Below the pieces are notes generated by a model. It searched no databases. It had not been told where the DNA came from and saw nothing but the letters and a program-made list of their open reading frames with translations. The position numbers were made by a program, and so were the translations under genes. A stretch of 64,000 nucleotides of DNA from Kribbella jejuensis (lineage in GTDB: Bacteria > Actinomycetota > Actinomycetes > Propionibacteriales > Kribbellaceae), in NCBI RefSeq assembly GCF_006715085.1, contig NZ_VFMM01000001.1, positions 2,790,001 to 2,854,000 on the forward strand. Reading direction: 5' to 3'. Below, piece after piece: positions 9,227 through 16,580 of the stretch (the stretch's first letter is position 1; every line of letters begins with the position of its first letter).

Positions 9227-9261
9227 GGCTCTGCGTGAGGACTCGCCCGACCCGGATCGGG

Positions 9262-10128
9262 CTACAACCGGGCGCGCAACTCCTGACGGATCCCACGGAT
9301 GAATGACACCGCCGCGTCACCCTTCAGCGCCACGACCGACATTCGCTCGAACGCATCCCGGTAAGCGGCCGTCTGTTCAGGATCCGTGATGTCCACCTTC
9401 GCGGTCTCGAGACCGATCTCGACCAAATCGGGTTCGCCGTGATCTCGCTCGGCGAGAATGCTCCAGGCGTGATAGGAGAACGCTCCGAATGGAACCTCGA
9501 ACGGGACAATGCCGAAGTCGACAGTGCCGTCGGAGGCAAACAGCAGCAGCCTGTCCAACTGACCGATCAACGCGGGCACCGTCGCAATCGGCCAGCGAAG
9601 CGCCGCCTCACCGATCAGAAACCGAAGGGTTGTCGTCGGATCGTAGAGCAGGCTCTGGCGGGCCATCCGGGCGGCGACGGCGGCGCTGAGCTCTGGGTCG
9701 TGAGGGTGGGCGCCGGCGATGATCTCCCTTGCGTAAGCCGGAGTCTGCAAAAGGCCTTGGACCAGCCGCGGGTGCCAGTCCAGGTGCAGCCGTCCGGTGG
9801 CTTCGAGGTCGGCCACATCTCGCTGCAATCGGGCGACCCCGCCCTTGATGCGGCCATGCCACGGCGCTGGATAGACATCCGTCGCGATGCGCTCGGCGAG
9901 AGCGTTGATCTCCTCAGCACGCTCCTGATCGAGTTCGCATGCCGCTGTCCATCGCCGAGCGAGTTCCGGGGCGACAGCGGATTGACCGAGCTCTATGCGG
10001 GACAGCTTCGACTGTGAGATGGCGAGCTGAGCCGCAAGCCTCTCACCTGACACGCCGGCCAACTTCCGGGCAGCACGCAGCAGCCCACCGAGCCTTACCT
10101 GATGGGCTGCTACTTCACTGGCGTACAG
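9262..10128 (-). CDS. XRE-family regulator with DUF5753 domain
   Basis: The helix-turn-helix is HQVRLGGLLRAARKLAGVSGERLAAQLAISQSKLSRIELG (split: the first helix precedes LAGVSGERLAA, the second is AISQSKLSRIELG). The C-terminal ~170 residues are the DUF5753 effector-like domain (LQGLLQTPAYAREII, LLFASDGTVDFGIVPFEVPFGAF). The start is uncertain. Between the upstream stop at 10147-10149 and the HTH there is no ATG, GTG or TTG. The TTG at 10060-10062 would remove helix 1, so the CTG at 10126-10128 is given as the least bad choice; no clear ribosome binding site precedes it. Proteins of this pair type (with DUF6879) are abundant in actinobacteria and often act locally. Confidence 0.8.
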   Translation of the reverse strand: MYASEVAAHQVRLGGLLRAARKLAGVSGERLAAQLAISQSKLSRIELGQSAVAPELARRWTAACELDQERAEEINALAERIATDVYPAPWHGRIKGGVARLQRDVADLEATGRLHLDWHPRLVQGLLQTPAYAREIIAGAHPHDPELSAAVAARMARQSLLYDPTTTLRFLIGEAALRWPIATVPALIGQLDRLLLFASDGTVDFGIVPFEVPFGAFSYHAWSILAERDHGEPDLVEIGLETAKVDITDPEQTAAYRDAFERMSVVALKGDAAVSFIRGIRQELRARL

Positions 10129-10146
10129 GTGTGGTTCGACTGTCGG

Positions 10147-10677
10147 TCAGCCCTTCAGATCTCCGATGAACTCCATCAACGGCTTGGAGTGCTCCATCGC
10201 GACATCGCGATACCCCTTGCAGGACGCGAGTACGGCGGGATCGTCGTCCAGCTCCCAGCCGAGTTTGACACCGGTCTCCATGTTGTAGCGGTACCAGACG
10301 ACGGTGTCGTCGAACAACGCGAACTCCGAAGGGATCGCTGCGAGGACGGGATGGCTGTTACGGAGGGCGATCCGGACGTCCTGACCGGCCCTCAGGTTGT
10401 TCGCCTGATAGGCGGCGAACTCGTACTGCAGGTAGTCGGTCAGCGGTAGGTCGATGACGTGCAGCAACGTGTTCGAGCAGCCGGCCGCGATCTGATCGGC
10501 CACCTCTTGCCACTGCGCATCGGTTGACGGGCTGACTTGACCGGTTGCCCGCCACTCGGCGATGCGGTCGGCCTCGTCGGGCCAGTCGTAGACCTGCTGG
10601 AGTTCGATCCGGAAGATCGATCGCTTTGCGCCGTCGTACAACTCGATCAAGCTGTCGCTGTCGAGCGGTGTGATCAT
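10147..10677 (-). CDS. DUF6879-family protein
   Basis: 176 residues. The pattern of a short acidic N-terminus, FRIELQQVYD, a central PLTDYLQYEFAAYQANNLRAGQDVR block, and FALFDDTVVWYRYNMETG is that of the DUF6879 proteins that accompany XRE-DUF5753 regulators in actinomycetes. No catalytic motif is visible and the molecular role is unknown. It overlaps the upstream 92-residue gene by four bases (ATGA) and is followed directly by the XRE gene, so all three should be one transcript. Partnership with the XRE regulator is inferred from conserved pairing of the families. Confidence 0.85.
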   Translation of the reverse strand: MITPLDSDSLIELYDGAKRSIFRIELQQVYDWPDEADRIAEWRATGQVSPSTDAQWQEVADQIAAGCSNTLLHVIDLPLTDYLQYEFAAYQANNLRAGQDVRIALRNSHPVLAAIPSEFALFDDTVVWYRYNMETGVKLGWELDDDPAVLASCKGYRDVAMEHSKPLMEFIGDLKG

Positions 10678-10952
10678 CGTCCTGCCCGGATGGCGTCGGC
10701 CGCCTCGAGGAGCGTTTCAACGGGCAACCGCCCAAGGAGTTCACCGACGGGGATCTCTGCGGGCGCGACCCGCGCTGGGCCGTCGGGGGCTTCGTACAGC
10801 TGAACCAGCACGTTGGCCTGGTCCGCGTCGTCGATCCAGATTCGCGCGCAACCAGTCTTGTCGGTGGTGTCTTCCGCGTCTTCGTGAGCAATGAGGCGTA
10901 GTGCCACGAGGTTCTCCAATGGACTGTCGGCGGTGTCCAACCATTCACCCAT
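10674..10952 (-). CDS. Hypothetical protein, 92 residues
   Basis: First gene of the XRE/DUF6879 operon. Soluble and acidic, with a likely beta strand pair (CARIWIDDADQANVLVQLYE) followed by an amphipathic helix (ELLGRLPVETLLEAADAIRAG). No family is recognised. It overlaps the DUF6879 gene by four bases. The start ATG at 10952 lies beside a TGGGTA motif cluster, so it is probably the gene most directly exposed to the operator. Confidence 0.75.
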   Translation of the reverse strand: MGEWLDTADSPLENLVALRLIAHEDAEDTTDKTGCARIWIDDADQANVLVQLYEAPDGPARVAPAEIPVGELLGRLPVETLLEAADAIRAGR

Positions 10953-10957
10953 CGCCG

Positions 10958-11012
10958 TGGGTAAATGTCAATGACCCGACTATACCCATACGCTTGTGGG
11001 TAGAAATGGGTA
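10958..11012. promoter_or_regulatory. TGGGTA motif cluster between divergent operons
   Basis: TGGGTA occurs at 10958-10963, 10997-11002 and 11007-11012, and its complement TACCCA at 10983-10988. The pair at 10983 and 10997 forms an inverted repeat with an 8-base spacer. The cluster sits between the XRE/DUF6879 operon and the small genes at 11050. It is a good candidate for the XRE binding site; no binding evidence is available. Confidence 0.5.
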
Positions 11013-11049
11013 GAATGCGGACATCGATGCCGTCCGAAGGGGTGATCCG

Positions 11050-11250
11050 ATGACGAACGACCGCACGAAAGGCCGGTCAGGTGGTGTCTCGATCGAGGGA
11101 GCTTCCGCTGGCGATCGCCGCTGGTTCGTCGAGCGTCCACCGGACGCCTCCTGCGACGGCGTCCACCCGGCCACCCATCAACCGTGCACGCTCGGTCGGC
11201 ACCACGGATGCCATCAGACCGTCGGCAGGCTGCACTGGCTCGACGACTGA
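11050..11250 (+). CDS. Small Cys/His-rich hypothetical protein
   Basis: 66 residues with a convincing ribosome binding site (GAAGGGG, about 7 bases before ATG). The C-terminal half is rich in Cys and His (CDGVHPATHQPC, then GRHHGCHQ), which suggests a small metal-binding fold. No known family is recognised. It is transcribed divergently from the XRE/DUF6879 operon, across the TGGGTA cluster, and therefore may be part of the same regulatory module. The metal site is inference from residue spacing only. Confidence 0.6.
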   Translation: MTNDRTKGRSGGVSIEGASAGDRRWFVERPPDASCDGVHPATHQPCTLGRHHGCHQTVGRLHWLDD

Positions 11251-11260
11251 TGGGCCAGGC

Positions 11261-11482
11261 GTGAACGAGGAAGCCGTCGCCGTACTTGACGCCGTACGCC
11301 GGGTTCTGAGCGAGCGGCGTGACCCAAAGGAGACCGTGCGGTTGATTCGGCGGCTGCTCGAGCCAGCAGCAGAGCGACGACCGGTTCGGCTGACCGATCG
11401 CGGGTGGCCGGTGCTGCGCGCCTCGGGTACGACGGGCCTCTCCGATCCGACTGAATCGGATCGCGGGCATGCCAGGGCCTAG
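11261..11482 (+). CDS. Small hypothetical protein, 73 residues
   Basis: GTG start 10 bases after the preceding small gene. The product (NEEAVAVLDAVRRVLSERRD then ETVRLIRRLLEP) looks helical and basic, with a less ordered C-terminus. No family is recognised. Third-position GC is fairly high, which supports coding, but the ribosome binding site is weak. Probably cotranscribed with the Cys/His-rich protein. Confidence 0.5.
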   Translation: MNEEAVAVLDAVRRVLSERRDPKETVRLIRRLLEPAAERRPVRLTDRGWPVLRASGTTGLSDPTESDRGHARA

Positions 11483-11506
11483 GCCGGGGTGGCGTCCTGC
11501 TTGGGG

Positions 11507-12100
11507 TTAGCTGTCGGCGAGGGTGGTTGCGCGGGGCTCGGGGACTCCTAGGGTCAGGAGGCTTGTGATTGTGGCGGTTTGGGTGTTGAGGGTTGGGTCC
11601 GCGCGGGCGTTGTCGGCGATGGTGAAGACCACGCTGTAGGCAATCTGACTCAGAACGGCCGCGGGGAGGTGCCTCGCGAACACGTTGGCGTGTTGGCCTC
11701 GTTCGACGAGGGTGGTGAGGAGGTCGTCGAGTGGGCCGAGGAGGCTGTGGATCGCGGCACCGTACTCGCCGCGGCGTAGTGCCAGCAGGACTCGGTAGCG
11801 GTGCGCCACCGGCCAGACGCGGGAGACGAATTCGGCCCACGCGGCGTCCGGTTCTGCGTCGGCGGCAGCGGCCTCGGTGAGTACGGCGGTCATCTCGGCG
11901 ACGGCTCGTTCGGTGAGTGTCCGCACCAGGTCGAGGCGCGACGGGAAGTGACCGTAGACCGTACGACGGACGACGCCGGCCGCGGAGGCGATGTCACCCA
12001 TCCCGGCATCGGGGTTGTCGCCCAGCACCTCGAGGGCGACATCGAGGATGCGGTCGCGGGTCTCGATCATCGAGCGCGCACGGGAGGACTCGGTGGGCAC
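11507..12100 (-). CDS. TetR-family transcriptional repressor
   Basis: 197 residues from a GTG start (MPTESSRARSMIETRDRIL). The N-terminal DNA-binding domain has helix-turn-helix GMGDIASAAGVVRRTVYGHF at about residues 38-57. The remainder is the helical ligand-binding domain. The frame stays open further upstream (to 12145), but that would place the start inside the operators. It is divergent from an epoxide hydrolase gene and shares two palindromes with it, so it most likely represses that gene and itself. The inducer is unknown; an epoxide or aromatic compound is possible. Confidence 0.9.
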   Translation of the reverse strand: MPTESSRARSMIETRDRILDVALEVLGDNPDAGMGDIASAAGVVRRTVYGHFPSRLDLVRTLTERAVAEMTAVLTEAAAADAEPDAAWAEFVSRVWPVAHRYRVLLALRRGEYGAAIHSLLGPLDDLLTTLVERGQHANVFARHLPAAVLSQIAYSVVFTIADNARADPTLNTQTATITSLLTLGVPEPRATTLADS

Positions 12101-12110
12101 GACGCCATCA

Positions 12111-12154
12111 TTGCACACCGGTGTGTAATGAAATAGACTGCACACCCATGTGCA
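12111..12154. promoter_or_regulatory. Two palindromic operators, TetR/epoxide hydrolase
   Basis: Operator 1 at 12111-12128 reads TTGCACACCGGTGTGTAA, nearly perfect about its centre. Operator 2 at 12139-12154 reads TGCACACCCATGTGCA with 6-bp arms. Operator 2 contains the ATG of the epoxide hydrolase gene (12148-12150), so bound repressor would cover the start codon. Confidence 0.75.
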
Positions 12155-13293
12155 ACGAAGAGGTCCGCCCGTTCAGCGTCTCGATCCCGGATGCGGAGAT
12201 CGACGACCTGAAGCAGCGACTGGCCAGAACTCGATGGCCCGATCCGGAAACGGTCGCCGACTGGTCGCAAGGGGTCCGGGCGGCGAACGCCAGGTCCTTG
12301 GTCGACTACTGGGAGCACGAGTACGACTGGCGGCGGTTCGAGTCCGAGCTCAACCGCTTCCCGCAGTTCCTGACCGAGATCGACGGGCTGGACATCCACT
12401 TCATCCACGTCAGGTCGAAGAACCCGGGCGCGATGCCGCTGATCCTCACGCACGGCTGGCCGGGCTCGATCGTCGAATTCCTGAAGCTGATCGGCCCGCT
12501 GACCGATCCGGTCTCGTACGGCGGAGACGCCGCCGACTCGTTCGACGTCGTCGTACCGTCGCTCCCCGGGTTCGGATTCTCCGGGAAGCCCAGGGAGACA
12601 GGCTGGACCGTATCGCGCATTGCAAGAGCCTGGGCCGAACTGATGAAGCGTCTCGGCTACACGCACTGGGCGGCGCAAGGCGGCGATTGGGGCGCCGTCA
12701 TCACCACCATGCTCGGGTCCATGCAACCTGAGGGGCTGCTGGGCATTCACCTGAACACCCAGTACGCCTTCCCCGCACAGATACCCGACACGTTGTCGCC
12801 CGAACAGCGCCACGCCGTGGAGACCCTCGCCCTCTACACCGGCGAACTCGGTGGGTCGAACCACCTTCAGCGGACGAAGCCGGAGACCGTGGGATTTGCC
12901 CTGGCAGACTCTCCCGCTGGCCAGGCGGCCTGGATCTACGAGAAGTTCCAGTCCAAGACCGACAACCGCGGGCTCGCCGAGGACGCTCTCAGCATGGACG
13001 ACATGCTCGACGCGATCTCTCTGTACTGGTTCACCAACAGCGCAGCGTCGTCGGGCCGCATCTACTGGGAGAACAACTCGGCCACTTTTGCCGGCCCGAA
13101 GCTAACGCTTCCGGTTGCGGTGACGGTCTTCCCGAAGGACATCCCGCGCCTACCGCGGAGCTGGATCGAAGACACCTACAGCAATCTGATCCATTACCGC
13201 GAGGCTGACAAGGGCGGACACTTCGCTGCCCTGGAACAGCCCGAGATCCTGGTCAGCGAGATCCGCACCGGCCTGCGGACCCTTCGCTCCTAA
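12148..13293 (+). CDS. Epoxide hydrolase, EHN alpha/beta-hydrolase family
   Basis: 381 residues. The N-terminal EHN region (PFSVSIPDAEIDDLKQRLA, about residues 7-110) is followed by an alpha/beta-hydrolase fold. The oxyanion motif HGWPGS is present, as is the nucleophile Asp180 in QGGDWGA and the general base His358 in GGHFAALEQPE. These enzymes open epoxides to diols through a covalent alkyl-enzyme ester; microsomal epoxide hydrolase is the best-known relative. No signal peptide is seen, so it should be cytosolic. It is controlled with the divergent TetR gene by two palindromes, one overlapping its start codon. The physiological substrate is not evident. Confidence 0.93.
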   Translation: MCNEEVRPFSVSIPDAEIDDLKQRLARTRWPDPETVADWSQGVRAANARSLVDYWEHEYDWRRFESELNRFPQFLTEIDGLDIHFIHVRSKNPGAMPLILTHGWPGSIVEFLKLIGPLTDPVSYGGDAADSFDVVVPSLPGFGFSGKPRETGWTVSRIARAWAELMKRLGYTHWAAQGGDWGAVITTMLGSMQPEGLLGIHLNTQYAFPAQIPDTLSPEQRHAVETLALYTGELGGSNHLQRTKPETVGFALADSPAGQAAWIYEKFQSKTDNRGLAEDALSMDDMLDAISLYWFTNSAASSGRIYWENNSATFAGPKLTLPVAVTVFPKDIPRLPRSWIEDTYSNLIHYREADKGGHFAALEQPEILVSEIRTGLRTLRS

Positions 13294-13296
13294 CGG

Positions 13297-13326
13297 CGTC
13301 TCCCCCGGGAGGAGCCGGAGGAGACG
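13297..13326 (+). terminator. Possible stem-loop after epoxide hydrolase
   Basis: CGTCTCC (13297-13303) pairs with GGAGACG (13320-13326), starting four bases after the stop codon. A weak T-rich tail (GTTGT) follows. The rest of the gap to 13457 shows nothing else of note. Confidence 0.4.
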
Positions 13327-13457
13327 GTTGTCACGAGGAGCCTCGGCGCTCGGAGTAGTGGGCGGCGGGGCTGGTATTGGCGCTGGGCGCCATCAGGCGC
13401 GGGCGTGCGACCGCCGGGGCGCGATCGCACGCGGATGCGCGAGCCTGCCTAGCCCCT

Positions 13458-13625
13458 TCAGCGCTCTTCGCGGAAGTCCGCGTGGGCGCGGAGGGTGGGG
13501 TCGTACTTGCGGATGACCAGTCGGTCGGGATTGTTTCGGCGGTTCTTGCGGGTTACGTAGGTGTAGCCGGTGCCCGCCGTGCTGCGGAGTTTGATGATCG
13601 GGCGGAGGTCGTTGCGCTTGGCCAT
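13458..13625 (-). CDS. rpmG: Ribosomal protein bL33, zinc-independent (C-minus) paralogue
   Basis: 55 residues ([20 protein letters not shown] then [20 protein letters not shown]) with no cysteine, so the zinc ribbon found in the C-plus form is missing. In actinobacteria such paralogues replace the Zn-containing protein in the 50S subunit during zinc starvation and are repressed by Zur. The start at 13625 gives the standard MAKRND N-terminus; the longer open frame extends through the Zur-like box. It is divergent from the COG0523-like gene across that box. Confidence 0.95.
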   Translation of the reverse strand: MAKRNDLRPIIKLRSTAGTGYTYVTRKNRRNNPDRLVIRKYDPTLRAHADFREER

Positions 13626-13695
13626 GCTGTCCTTTCTTTCGTCAGACAGAACGCCGGCGGGGTGGCGGGCATTCCGTCCGGCAGGGTACTTTGTA

Positions 13696-13712
13696 TTGGT
13701 AATCGTTTTCAA
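13696..13712. promoter_or_regulatory. Zur-box-like operator
   Basis: The 17-base site TTGGTAATCGTTTTCAA, in reverse TTGAAAACGATTACCAA, resembles actinobacterial Zur boxes and has a TTG..AA...TT..CAA symmetry. It lies 71-87 bases upstream of rpmG and 18-34 bases upstream of the COG0523-like gene, as expected for joint zinc repression. The match is by eye. Confidence 0.75.
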
Positions 13713-13729
13713 CAAGATGAGGAGAGTCG

Positions 13730-14794
13730 ATGCTGCCGGTGACCTTGGTGACAGGCCTTGGCGCCGCGGTTCGAGGGGCCGTCGCGGGGAATCTGCTGGC
13801 CGAGGCCGGAGCGTCCGGCGTCCTGGTGGAGTACGACGTACGCGACCTGAGCGCCGTCGTCCGGACCGCCCGGACCGCGACCGGAGTGATCGATCGTGAG
13901 GTGATCACGCTGGCGCATCCGTGCGTGTCCTGCGCGATGCGCGGTTCGCTCACCCAACTGCTCGCCAGCATCGCGGCCGTCGAGCGGTACGACATGGCGA
14001 TCGTCGACGTCCCGGCCGCCGGCGACACCCGGGCGATCGCGACCGAGCTCGCCCAGCACCCGGATCTTCGCCTCACCACGGTCGTCACCACCCTCGACCC
14101 GAAGACAACAGCCGCCGACCTGACCGGCGAGGATCTGCTGAGAGATCGCGGCATCTCAACCGCCGCCGAGGACGGACGGGCAGTCGCCGAGGTCGTCGTA
14201 CGCCAACTCGAATACGCCAACGTGGCCGTCGTCAGCGAAGAAGCCCGCGACCTGGTGCAGGCGATCAACCCGAACCTGCTGATCCGGACCAGTCCGGCCG
14301 GGCTCCTCGACGTACGGCGTCCCGCCCCGACCCCGGTCGAGCCGGGTTCGATCGCGGCGCCTGTCGACGGGCTGACGTTCGTCTGGCAGAGCAACCGGCC
14401 GTTCCATCCGGAGCGGCTGTACGACGCCCTCGAGGACCTGGTCGCCGGGACGGTCCGCGGGCGCGGGACGCTGTGGATCGCGACCCAGCACCGGCACCGG
14501 TTGAGCTGGGACAGCTTCGGGTCGAACATCTCGATCGGCGTGCTCGGTCCGTGGCTCGCCGACCTCCCCGCGGACCGCTGGCCGTCCGTCGGGCAGCAGC
14601 ACCAGGCCCGCTCGGCGCTGGAGTGGCACCCCGAGTACGGCGACCGCGCGTCGTACCTGTCGCTCACCGGCACCGAGCTGGACGTCCGGGAATTACAGGA
14701 CCGCCTCGATGGTTGTGTCCTCCGTGCGGACGAAGCGGTCCACCCCCTGACCGACCCGTTCGCTCCCTACTTGGAAGGAAGTACCGCAGCATGA
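13730..14794 (+). CDS. COG0523 (CobW-like) protein with degenerate P-loop, zinc cluster
   Basis: 354 residues. The overall plan is that of COG0523 G3E proteins. It has an N-terminal GTPase-like region, a Cys motif HPCVSCAMR in place of the usual metal-binding CxCC (around residues 63-71), and a C-terminal CobW_C-like half with [21 protein letters not shown] and WDSFG. The P-loop reads [14 protein letters not shown], without the GxxxxGK[ST] lysine and Ser/Thr, and no NKxD is visible, so GTP hydrolysis is doubtful. Its place in a Zur-type cluster beside C-minus ribosomal proteins is like that of mycobacterial Mrf, the COG0523-like factor that recruits the hibernation factor to ribosomes. That equivalence is inference. 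It overlaps the L31 gene by four bases. Confidence 0.85.
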   Translation: MLPVTLVTGLGAAVRGAVAGNLLAEAGASGVLVEYDVRDLSAVVRTARTATGVIDREVITLAHPCVSCAMRGSLTQLLASIAAVERYDMAIVDVPAAGDTRAIATELAQHPDLRLTTVVTTLDPKTTAADLTGEDLLRDRGISTAAEDGRAVAEVVVRQLEYANVAVVSEEARDLVQAINPNLLIRTSPAGLLDVRRPAPTPVEPGSIAAPVDGLTFVWQSNRPFHPERLYDALEDLVAGTVRGRGTLWIATQHRHRLSWDSFGSNISIGVLGPWLADLPADRWPSVGQQHQARSALEWHPEYGDRASYLSLTGTELDVRELQDRLDGCVLRADEAVHPLTDPFAPYLEGSTAA

Positions 14795-15036
14795 AGAAGG
14801 ACATTCACCCCGACTACCGCCGGGTCGTCTTCCGGGACAAGTCCGGCGACTTCAGCTTCCTCACCGGTTCGACCCGCGAGAGCAACGAGACCGTCGTCTG
14901 GACAGACGGGAACACCTATCCCGTCGTCGACGTCGAGATCTCGTCGGCGAGCCACCCGTTCTACACGGGCCAGCAGCGCGTGATGGACACCCAGGGCCGG
15001 GTGGAGAAGTTCAAGAGGCGCTACGGCCAGAAGTAA
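14791..15036 (+). CDS. rpmE2: Ribosomal protein bL31 type B
   Basis: 81 residues ([20 protein letters not shown]). Type B L31 lacks the four zinc-binding cysteines of type A; none is present here. It is expected to substitute for zinc-containing L31 when zinc is scarce. The ATG overlaps the COG0523-like stop (ATGA), so the two are one Zur-controlled unit. A strong intrinsic terminator follows. Confidence 0.96.
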   Translation: MKKDIHPDYRRVVFRDKSGDFSFLTGSTRESNETVVWTDGNTYPVVDVEISSASHPFYTGQQRVMDTQGRVEKFKRRYGQK

Positions 15037-15050
15037 CAGCACCAACAACC

Positions 15051-15088
15051 AGCCCGTCACCTCCACCGAGGGTGACGGGCTGTTTTTG
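15051..15088 (+). terminator. Rho-independent terminator after rpmE2
   Basis: A perfect 11-bp stem, AGCCCGTCACC (15051-15061) with GGTGACGGGCT (15071-15081), is followed by a TTTTT run at 15083-15087. It is the clearest intrinsic terminator in the window. Confidence 0.93.
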
Positions 15089-15158
15089 TCTCAGATCTCA
15101 GACGGGGACGTCTGCGCGCCAGTTACCGGTGGGCGGGTGAGGGTCTGACAATGACGGG

Positions 15159-16580
15159 ATGGAACCGGTCGAGCTCGGTGGGGCTGGGTTGGCGCCGCTG
15201 GAGGCGGTGGCGTTGGGGCAGCGGCGTACGGCGGTGCGCCTGAGTGACGACGCGCGGAAGCGGATGCACGAGTCGGCGCGGGTGGTCGCCGAGGTGGCGT
15301 CGCGGCGTGCGGTGTACGGGCGGACCACCGGCGTCGGCGCGAACCGCGACGTACTGACGGCCGACCCGGAGCATGGCGCGCGCCTGCTCGCGTCGCACTC
15401 CACGACCGGTACGACGTCGTACCCGAAGGACGTCGTACGGCTCGGACTGCTGATCCGCGTCAACCAGCTCGCGGCCGGCGGATCCGGCCTCGAACCCGAG
15501 GTCGCCGACGCGATCGTCGGCCTGCTCAACACCGACGACCTCCCCGACCTGCACCGCGGCGGCGCGATCGGTACCGGCGACCTCGGCCCGCTCGCCGAAC
15601 TCGGACTCGCGCTCGGCGACGTCATCGACGGCACCAGCGCGCTCCCCCTGCTGTCCAGCAACGCATTCACGCTGGCCGAATGCTGTCTCGCGTACGTTGA
15701 AGCGTCCACGCTGATCAACGTCGTACCGCTGGTCGGCGCCCTGACCCATGTCGCGCTCCGCGGCAACGCCGAGGTGTACGACGTGCGCGTCCACGAGGCC
15801 CGCCCGCAACCCGGCCAACTGCGGGTCGCGCGGCGAATGCGCGAGCTGCTCGACGGTCTCCCGCTGAAACCTGTCCGCGTCCAGGATCCCTTCGGCCTAA
15901 GGGCTTTCGCGCAAGTACTGGGACCCGCCGTCGACCATTGCGATGCTCTGGGCAACAGTGTCCGGATCGACATCAACGCCGCCGCCGAGAACCCGTTGGT
16001 TGCCGGCGACACCGTACTGCACAACGGCAACTGGCACGCGATGCCGATCGCGCTCGCGCTGGACTCGCTCCGGCTCAGCCTGCACAGCGTCGCCACGCTG
16101 TCCACGACCCGCGTCGCGAACCTCGTCGACCCCGATTACACCGGCCTCAGCCGCTTCCTCGCCAGCGGCGCCGAGGCGAGCTCGGGTGTGATGATGATCG
16201 AGTACGTCGCCCACGACGCGCTGGCGTCCGTCCGCGCCGCCGCCCAGCCCGCCACGCTCGGTACCGCGACCTTGTCCCGCGGCGCCGAGCTGCACGCGAG
16301 CTTCGCCCCACAGGCCGCCGCGCTGACGAAGCAGTTGCTCGACGCGCTCCGCGAAGTACTCGCCAGCGAGCTCGTCACCGCAGTTCGCGCGATCCGCCTG
16401 GCCGGCCTCACGCCCGACGACCTCGCACCCGCGGCGATCGGCCCGTGGCTGGCCGACGCACTCACCGCACTCCCGGGCGACCTGACCGACCGTTCCCTCC
16501 GAGAGGATCTGGAGATCGCCCGCGGCCTACTCACCCAATGGGGCGACCGCCAGGTCGAACACCCAGCGGAAGCCGGTTAG
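15159..16580 (+). CDS. HAL/PAL-family protein lacking the MIO tripeptide
   Basis: 473 residues, clearly in the aromatic amino acid ammonia-lyase superfamily. It has the tyrosine loop VYGRTTGVGANRDV (about residues 49-62), the QDPFGLRAFAQVLG block, and NPLVAGDTVLHNGNWHA, all aligning in order with HutH in this window. At the MIO position it has Gly138-Thr139-Gly140 (GAIGTGDLGPLAE) instead of Ala/Cys-Ser-Gly. The serine needed for normal MIO cyclisation is absent. HutH-type ALINGTDG is also altered (TLINVVPLVG). It may therefore be a catalytically different enzyme, use a Thr-derived cofactor, or be non-catalytic. It has its own promoter region after a terminator and converges with the next gene by a four-base overlap. 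The function is unknown. Confidence 0.88.
   Translation: MEPVELGGAGLAPLEAVALGQRRTAVRLSDDARKRMHESARVVAEVASRRAVYGRTTGVGANRDVLTADPEHGARLLASHSTTGTTSYPKDVVRLGLLIRVNQLAAGGSGLEPEVADAIVGLLNTDDLPDLHRGGAIGTGDLGPLAELGLALGDVIDGTSALPLLSSNAFTLAECCLAYVEASTLINVVPLVGALTHVALRGNAEVYDVRVHEARPQPGQLRVARRMRELLDGLPLKPVRVQDPFGLRAFAQVLGPAVDHCDALGNSVRIDINAAAENPLVAGDTVLHNGNWHAMPIALALDSLRLSLHSVATLSTTRVANLVDPDYTGLSRFLASGAEASSGVMMIEYVAHDALASVRAAAQPATLGTATLSRGAELHASFAPQAAALTKQLLDALREVLASELVTAVRAIRLAGLTPDDLAPAAIGPWLADALTALPGDLTDRSLREDLEIARGLLTQWGDRQVEHPAEAG

Noticed and set aside
13626..13715. Longer L33 protein starting at 13715
   Set aside because: The extension would cross the Zur-like box and is not found in L33; MAKRND at 13625 is the usual start.
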